In this document: piece after piece, positions 33,224 through 38,148 of the stretch
How positions within the stretch are numbered: the first letter of the stretch is position 1
Layout of the letters: each line of letters begins with the position of its first letter
Assembly (NCBI GenBank): GCA_027619595.1
Contig: JAQCHP010000036.1
Location: forward strand, 1 to 38,148
Source of the DNA: Planctomycetota bacterium
GTDB lineage: Bacteria > Planctomycetota > Planctomycetia > Pirellulales > Pirellulaceae
DNA length: 38,148 bases
Direction: 5' to 3'
The notes under the pieces: model-generated
Told to the model about the DNA's origin: nothing
The model's database searches: none
The model's input: only the letters and a program-made list of their open reading frames with translations
Position numbers and translations under genes: made by a program

Positions 33224-34581
33224 GCGACTCGACCGGCGATTTGAAAGGGATCGACGAGAAGCCGAACTCGGCCTACTTCGATGAGGCAGTAGCGTTGTTG
33301 GAGCGTTCGTTAAGCGTCTTCGAGCGGTGCGGGCCGGAAGAGCGTGCGGCCCTGCGGCAGGACCTAGAACACCTCCGCTCGATGGAATCGAAGCTCACCG
33401 CTGGCCGAGTAGAAATAGCTGTGTTTGGTGAAATTAGCACTGGCAAATCGGCACTCATCAACGCGTTGATCGGAAGACCGGTGGCTGAGGTCAATGTCCG
33501 CGGTGGCTGGACCAAAGATGCTCGTTCTTTGGCCTGGGAGAACGGGTATCACATCCCTGGGCTTGGCAACTCCCAAGTGATCCTCATCGACACGCCTGGC
33601 TTGAATGAGGTGGAAGGCGAAAAACGGGCGTCCATCGCGCGCGAAGTTGCCAGGCGTGCCGACCTGATACTCTTCGTTACCGATTCGGATCTCAACGAAA
33701 CCGAGTACTCCGCGCTCGTCGCCTTGGCATCGGTCAATAAGCCGATCATCGTGGTGCTCAATAAAATCGATTTGTATACCGACGAGGAACGAATTCGCCT
33801 GTTAGAAATCCTGCGTCAAGAGCGGCTACGTTTGATCCGTATCAGCGGCGACATCGTTTGTACGGCAGTCGATCCTCGCACCGTTGAGCACGTAATCGTC
33901 GACGCACAAGGCCGAGAAAAATCGGAATGGAGAAAACCGCCGATTCACGTAGAAGATCTCAAGGTGCGCATCCTGGAAGTGCTCGAACGCGATGGACTCG
34001 ACTTGGTCGCATTAAATGCCGCGCTTTTTGCCGCCGACACCAACGACCGCGTTGCTCAGCTGCGAGTGCAATTGCGCAATAATCGCGCCAACGGAGCCAT
34101 TTGGAGCTTCGCCGCCGTCAAAGCGCTCGTTGTGTCGCTCAATCCCATTCCAGTTGCGGATATCCTCGGTGGATTGGCTATTGACGGAACGATGGTCGTC
34201 ACGTTGGCTCACTTGTACGGATTGTCATTAAATCGCAGTCATGCGCACCGTCTCATCCGATCGATCGCCCATGCTGCCGGCTGGGTCATGGTCGGCGAAT
34301 ATATCACGCATCTACTTTCGCTTACCATGAAGGGGCTTACCCTAGGCATCATTACGCCCTTGTCGGCCATCCCCCAAGGAGCCGCCGCTGGTTACGGATC
34401 GTACATCGTGGGACAAGCAGCCAAATACTATTTTGAACATGGAGCCAGCTGGGGCCCTGAGGGTGCTAAGCAGGTGGTCCGCAGGATCTTGGAGCAAACC
34501 GACAAGGAATCGGTCATTGAGCACCTCAAGGACGAAATCCGCCGGAAATTGGACAGAAATCAACACTCGTCCCGGAACTAA
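33220..34581 (+). CDS. Second Era/dynamin-like GTPase with DUF697-like C-terminus
   Basis: This 453-residue protein starts inside the stop codon of the upstream GTPase. It has G1 GEISTGKSA at 70-78, G3 DTPGLNE at 124-130, and G4 NKIDLYTD at 181-188. Unlike its neighbour it has no N-terminal membrane helices; residues 18-60 are helical. The C-terminus (about 300-420) again shows the DUF697-like pattern LNPIPVADILGGLAIDGTMV with following hydrophobic helices, so it may insert peripherally in the membrane. Shared architecture and translational coupling argue that the two proteins work together. A hairpin at 34592 follows the stop. Confidence 0.85.
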   Translation: MSDSTGDLKGIDEKPNSAYFDEAVALLERSLSVFERCGPEERAALRQDLEHLRSMESKLTAGRVEIAVFGEISTGKSALINALIGRPVAEVNVRGGWTKDARSLAWENGYHIPGLGNSQVILIDTPGLNEVEGEKRASIAREVARRADLILFVTDSDLNETEYSALVALASVNKPIIVVLNKIDLYTDEERIRLLEILRQERLRLIRISGDIVCTAVDPRTVEHVIVDAQGREKSEWRKPPIHVEDLKVRILEVLERDGLDLVALNAALFAADTNDRVAQLRVQLRNNRANGAIWSFAAVKALVVSLNPIPVADILGGLAIDGTMVVTLAHLYGLSLNRSHAHRLIRSIAHAAGWVMVGEYITHLLSLTMKGLTLGIITPLSAIPQGAAAGYGSYIVGQAAKYYFEHGASWGPEGAKQVVRRILEQTDKESVIEHLKDEIRRKLDRNQHSSRN

Positions 34582-34591
34582 GCCGCCGAAA

Positions 34592-34609
34592 AATCGGTAG
34601 GAACCGATT
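34592..34609 (+). terminator. Hairpin after the GTPase pair
   Basis: AATCGGT (34592-34598) and ACCGATT (34603-34609) are perfect arms around AGGA, ten bases after the stop codon of the second GTPase. There is no U tract, so termination strength is uncertain. Confidence 0.45.
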
Positions 34610-34671
34610 ATGCGATCAAAATCGATGAGCTTTCGGTGATCACCCCTCCGCAACGACAAAATCCGACGTAC

Positions 34672-34748
34672 AATATGCGGAGCCAAAGGGAGGGGAGCGT
34701 TCCATATGGGTCGCCGCTAAATATGCGTGGGGACACCCCGAATATGCG
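34672..34748. repeat. Three AATATGCG boxes upstream of the TPR gene
   Basis: AATATGCG occurs at 34672-34679, 34720-34727 and 34741-34748, each followed by a G-rich stretch (GAGCC, TGGGG, CGGGT). A related CATATGGGTCGC lies at 34703. All are 110-190 bases before the ATG at 34858 and could be regulator sites. Spacing is uneven (48 and 21 bases). Confidence 0.4.
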
Positions 34749-34857
34749 CGGGTCGCTCCCAAACTACCGGCTTCTGCAACGTTCACCGATTTTTGCAATA
34801 TAAGATGGCCGGCATATTGTTGTCGGTTTGGTAATTTTACGAGAGGAAAAATCCGTC

Positions 34858-36231
34858 ATGGATACTCGCTTGCGTCGTGTTAGCGCCGGGTGCTTTTTGT
34901 CCTGGTCTCTTGGGTTAGGACTCGTTGCTGTGGGTCCCTTGTCGGCACAAGATCCAGCTCCCGGCAGCGGTTCCGTGGAGCAGAACGCTCAGTCTCCCGA
35001 AGTTCAAAATGCAATTCTGAAGTTTCGCAACCAGCAATTTGACGAGGCCCGCGCCGCTCTGGTAGAAGCCCGCGTGAAGGACCCCAAACTTCCGCCACCC
35101 GACGTGGTCATGGCGTCCCTGTTCCGCTCTGGCAATAATCTGCCTCAAACCGTGGCCTATCTCGAAAAGGCCATCGTCAACGAACCAACCGATCCTGAGG
35201 CATTCCTCTCGCTGGCCACCCTCGACCTTCAGCAGCAGCGAATGACTTCAGCGGCACTCTTGTTCGAGCAGGGAAATACGCTTGCCAAAAGTTTCAGCGG
35301 CGATGCCAATCGTAAGAAGGAACTTCTGCAGCGGGCGGCCCAGGGTTTGGCCACTGCCGCCGAATCGCGGCTCGATTGGAAAGCTGCGGAAGAACACTTA
35401 CGTACCATGCTGGCGGGAAACCCCAACGATCCGAATGTGGCTACGCGTTTAGGTCGGGCTTTGTTTAATCAAAAATCGGCCGAAAAGGTAAAAGAGGCCT
35501 ACAAGAAATTCCAAGAACTCTACGAGGCTAAAAAGAGCGAGGTCTCGCACCCCGATGTGATCATGGCAACGTTGTTTCAACAAGCTGACGACAGCAAACG
35601 GGCACAGGCTTTTGTTAGAGAAGCGATTAAGAAGGACGGCAAGAACCCGACCACCCGGCTCGCAGTCGTGCGTTACGCGCTTGACTCGCGTGATTTAAAG
35701 ATGGCCGACGAAAATCTAAAAGCAGCCCGTGAAGTTGACAAGACTTCGTTTGAGTCCAATTTTTACGCGGGACTCTTGGCTCGCTATCAAGGCAACTTCC
35801 CAGAGGCTGAGAAGTATTTCACGATGGCGCATGTGCAAAAGCCATCGAACAATCAGGTAATTCATCACTTGGCACTCGTGCTGATCGAGCAACCGGGTGA
35901 GGAGAAGCAGCAGTTGGCGCTGGAATACGCGGAACTTAATGCCCGTGCCAATTCCGACGTGGCTCTGCAACCCGTACGAGAATCGCTGGTAACGTTAGGT
36001 TGGGTCCTCCATCGCGCCGGTCGCGACGGGCAGGTAGACAGTATCATTCAGCGAGCATTTCAAGGAGGAGGTATCGGATCGGAAAGCGGATATCACGCCG
36101 CCAAGATCCTCATTGCTCGTGGCCGCACCGATATTGCGCAGAAAATCCTGGAAGAATCGCTCAAAGCCAAAGCCGCTTTCGTCGATCGCCCTGACGCCGA
36201 AAAAGTTCTTAAGGAACTGACGGGCCAATAG
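34858..36231 (+). CDS. Secreted tetratricopeptide-repeat protein
   Basis: This 457-residue protein starts at ATG 34858 with AGAGGA at 34842-34847; an in-frame start at 34828 is less likely. A signal peptide (FLSWSLGLGLVAVGPLSA, then QDPAPG) leads to a mature part made of TPR-like helical pairs. Examples are ILKFRNQQFDEARAALVEA, QTVAYLEKAIVNEPTDPEA, DWKAAEEHLRTMLAGNPNDP and ARYQGNFPEAEKYFTMA. Cleavage after LSA places it in the periplasm. TPR proteins mediate protein-protein contacts, but the partner is not evident. It is flanked by a repeat-bearing upstream region and the bidirectional hairpin at 36306. Confidence 0.85.
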   Translation: MDTRLRRVSAGCFLSWSLGLGLVAVGPLSAQDPAPGSGSVEQNAQSPEVQNAILKFRNQQFDEARAALVEARVKDPKLPPPDVVMASLFRSGNNLPQTVAYLEKAIVNEPTDPEAFLSLATLDLQQQRMTSAALLFEQGNTLAKSFSGDANRKKELLQRAAQGLATAAESRLDWKAAEEHLRTMLAGNPNDPNVATRLGRALFNQKSAEKVKEAYKKFQELYEAKKSEVSHPDVIMATLFQQADDSKRAQAFVREAIKKDGKNPTTRLAVVRYALDSRDLKMADENLKAAREVDKTSFESNFYAGLLARYQGNFPEAEKYFTMAHVQKPSNNQVIHHLALVLIEQPGEEKQQLALEYAELNARANSDVALQPVRESLVTLGWVLHRAGRDGQVDSIIQRAFQGGGIGSESGYHAAKILIARGRTDIAQKILEESLKAKAAFVDRPDAEKVLKELTGQ

Positions 36232-36305
36232 CCGCCGTTGTGACGTGTGGCCCTTGATCGCGATATCGATGACCTGAAAATCAACGTGAATGATTTTCGG
36301 GACCT

Positions 36306-36340
36306 GGGATCTCCCAAAGATTATTCTCTGGGAGATTCCC
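36306..36340. terminator. Bidirectional hairpin between convergent genes
   Basis: GGGATCTCCCA (36306-36316) pairs with TGGGAGATTCCC (36329-36340) with a one-base bulge. It lies between the TPR gene and the convergent membrane protein gene, and its right arm includes the last codons of the latter. It probably separates the two transcripts; no long T run is present on either side. Confidence 0.65.
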
Positions 36341-37196
36341 CGGGGCGATCAGGAAAACAGTCATCATCAAGAAATCGTCGTAGTAGACTCCGCATCGATA
36401 CGTCGATGCCTCTACAGTCGTAAAATTCTTGCGTATCACGTGGGACGAACTTCGACCACGTGAGATCCACTGGCCAATGCGCAATCCTCGCTGTTTCCTG
36501 GATTCGCTCTAGCACGCGAAATCCCCAGATAACGCCATATAGATTGCGCCAAGCACGCCATAGTTGGCTGTAACTCTCCAAGTCACTTGTAGGTGGCCAG
36601 CAAAGGCTGCGCAATTGTAGGCAGCCCAGCATTGCACCCAACGTCCACAGGATGAGACAAACCTCCACAGTGCTGATCGGGACAGCTTGAATTCGCATGC
36701 CCAGTAAATGCGATCCGCACAGGAACGGAGCGTACAGAAGCCCCTGCCCCATCACTCCTAAGGTTACCGCAAGCCAATATCGAGTTCCCCACCAGTTGAA
36801 CCAAGTCATGGCGAGCAAGATCCAACATCCCGCCGACCGCAGCGTGTCGAGGTTGACTCCACGATTGCCGAAGGCTAAGGCCTCCCAAGCTGGCCATGCC
36901 AACACGATCCAAAACGTGGCAACGATAAATTGCCATGCGACATGATGTGGGCGCTTCGCACCCAAAATCGCCACGAACGGGCAACTTGCACTGGTCGCCG
37001 CAATCAATCGCCAGGGGTGATTCGCCGACAGACGATCTCCGGCTAGGTCACTAGGGAGGTCAGCGCTGGCAAAGCCCAAGGCCGAGACTGCCGCCATGCC
37101 CAGCCAAAACCAAGCAGAAAATAGAGTGGTGCGGCGCAAGGGGCCTGCCATTCCGATCCAACTGATCACGATGCCAAGGGCCGCAACTGTCCACAT
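36321..37196 (-). CDS. Polytopic membrane protein of unknown function
   Basis: This 291-residue protein has about six hydrophobic helices in its first 195 residues (for example VAALGIVISWIGMAGPL, QFIVATFWIVLAWPAWEALA, YWLAVTLGVMGQGLLYAPF). A soluble, Trp- and Arg-rich C-terminal part of about 95 residues follows (YSQLWRAWRNLYGVIWGFRVLERI). The latter resembles the tails of other planctomycete membrane proteins but I do not recognise the family. No ribosome binding site is obvious at the ATG at 37196; an internal ATG at 37148 is an alternative. It stands alone, convergent with the TPR gene. Confidence 0.65.
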   Translation of the reverse strand: MWTVAALGIVISWIGMAGPLRRTTLFSAWFWLGMAAVSALGFASADLPSDLAGDRLSANHPWRLIAATSASCPFVAILGAKRPHHVAWQFIVATFWIVLAWPAWEALAFGNRGVNLDTLRSAGCWILLAMTWFNWWGTRYWLAVTLGVMGQGLLYAPFLCGSHLLGMRIQAVPISTVEVCLILWTLGAMLGCLQLRSLCWPPTSDLESYSQLWRAWRNLYGVIWGFRVLERIQETARIAHWPVDLTWSKFVPRDTQEFYDCRGIDVSMRSLLRRFLDDDCFPDRPGESPRE

Positions 37197-37420
37197 CTAG
37201 ATCGCACGCCACAAGAGATTTTCGGCGAACCGTAACTGACTTTGCTGGATGTTTCTGCCGGAGCAGGCTGGACGGTGAAATGGCTGTAAATATTTCATAG
37301 TTCTCGTTTGCGAGTGTATTTCCCAGAACGCATCATTGTGGAGTCCCTTACCGTCCTTTCGTGCGTCTAAGGGCTCAGGATGAATAATAGGATTTCCGCA
37401 TCTTCAGGAAAGGAGTGGAC

Positions 37421-38148
37421 ATGTATAGATTCTACGTGTCTTGCGCGGTCTGCATGGCTTTGGCCACCACAGCTCAAGCGAAGAACTTCAATTTCGATCG
37501 ACTCGACCCGGCTATTGCAGCAAATTCAGCGTTGACCGCCACAGTTGCGGTACAAGGCCGACAAGGAAACGCCGGTCATGGCATTCCCGACGAAAGCATC
37601 GCGGCGGCTGGATTTGCCGGTGCGTCGCAAAATAATTCGTCGGGAAACTGCTGCCGCCAGGACCGCAGTTGCTGCCGCAATTTGTGGGACAGCTATTGTG
37701 ACGATCTACCCAGCTGCGATAGGGGTAACCGCTGCCGGGGTCTCGGCGGCATTTTCTCTTGCCAGCCAGCTATAACACCCACCTGCTGCGGCCCAACGTT
37801 GCCCACGCTTCGTCTGCCGAAATTGCGCATGCCGTCGATTTGCTTGCCGACGCTGCCCAGTTGGGGGCGCCCGGTATTTACCAGGAGCCTCTGCCGAGCA
37901 GAAGCTAGCTGCCTGTTCGATTGTAATTCCGGAGCAGGGTGCGCCGACGCAAATTCTGGTTGTACAGGCCCTAATAGCGATCCCGGCCAGGAATGGAGCG
38001 AACCGAGTCAGGCCGAACAGCCGACGGCAGCGCCACCCTCGGAGCCGTCGGGCGCTGCGGCGCCCGCTTCGCCAGCCGAATCTGCGAAGATCCATCGGTC
38101 GCAGCAACCGAAGGCCACAACCGTGGCACCCCCGACACCTTTGGCCGT
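37421..38148 (+). CDS. Secreted cysteine-rich protein, incomplete at the window end
   Basis: The frame is open from ATG 37421 to the last base (242 complete codons) with no stop, so the 3' end is missing. AAAGGAG at 37409-37415 is a near-ideal ribosome binding site. A signal peptide (MYRFYVSCAVCMALATTAQA) is followed by about 45 ordinary residues. A segment with sixteen cysteines comes next, including CC pairs (NCCRQDRSCCRN, PTCCGPT) and a Leu-Pro rich core (LPTLRLPKLRMPSICLPTLP). The end is a Pro/Ala/Ser-rich tail (PSEPSGAAAPASPAES). This fits the disulfide-rich envelope or spore-coat-like secreted proteins frequent in planctomycetes. No enzymatic domain is visible. Confidence 0.8.
   Translation, partial: MYRFYVSCAVCMALATTAQAKNFNFDRLDPAIAANSALTATVAVQGRQGNAGHGIPDESIAAAGFAGASQNNSSGNCCRQDRSCCRNLWDSYCDDLPSCDRGNRCRGLGGIFSCQPAITPTCCGPTLPTLRLPKLRMPSICLPTLPSWGRPVFTRSLCRAEASCLFDCNSGAGCADANSGCTGPNSDPGQEWSEPSQAEQPTAAPPSEPSGAAAPASPAESAKIHRSQQPKATTVAPPTPLA

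Overview
The window looks like a chromosomal segment of a planctomycete, probably Pirellulales-like. The evidence is a DUF1549/DUF1553 (PSCyt/PSD type) gene beside a DUF1501 gene, secreted cysteine-rich envelope proteins, FtsH/M41-like orphan proteases, and many GTG/TTG starts alongside standard housekeeping genes. No rRNA, tRNA, insertion sequence, phage gene or CRISPR array was recognised.

Layout. (1) 355-3078: a stand-alone M41-type zinc protease domain, then tex. (2) 3262-8581: a plus-strand operon with ATGA overlaps: redoxin-fold lipoprotein without CxxC, DUF1549/DUF1553 cytochrome-like protein, DUF1501 protein, WD40 propeller. (3) 8633-15394: a seven-gene minus-strand operon read as ispF, cysS, ruvC, ruvA, two paralogous zinc-ribbon membrane proteins, and an RsmF/Sun-like rRNA methyltransferase. 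(4) 15607-22543: seven tightly packed plus-strand genes. A three-gene ABC-2 exporter is followed by a TIM-barrel protein, a UbiA-like prenyltransferase, a second TIM-barrel protein and an EboF-like phosphodiesterase homologue. This resembles a reduced ebo metabolite-traffic cluster joined to its own exporter and is the best candidate for a little-described system. (5) 22732-24063: a membrane-anchored coiled-coil protein with a BRCT-like C-terminus. (6) 24394-29465: coaE, rho, ribH, nusB and ftsY. (7) 29955-31460: a beta-barrel porin with a Cys-rich N-terminal segment. (8) 31646-34581: two overlapping dynamin/Era-like GTPases with DUF697-like C-termini. (9) 34858-36231: a secreted TPR protein. 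(10) 36321-37196: a polytopic membrane protein on the minus strand. (11) 37421 to the window end: an incomplete secreted Cys-rich protein.

Non-coding structure is notable. Short perfect palindromes sit at the 3' ends of several genes, and in two cases (ispF, coaE) the palindrome itself supplies the stop codon. An 18-bp tandem repeat lies upstream of nusB, and 17-bp repeats run through the end of ribH. A hairpin covers the porin Shine-Dalgarno sequence, and three AATATGCG boxes precede the TPR gene. All function calls come from reading motifs by eye; no database search was run.
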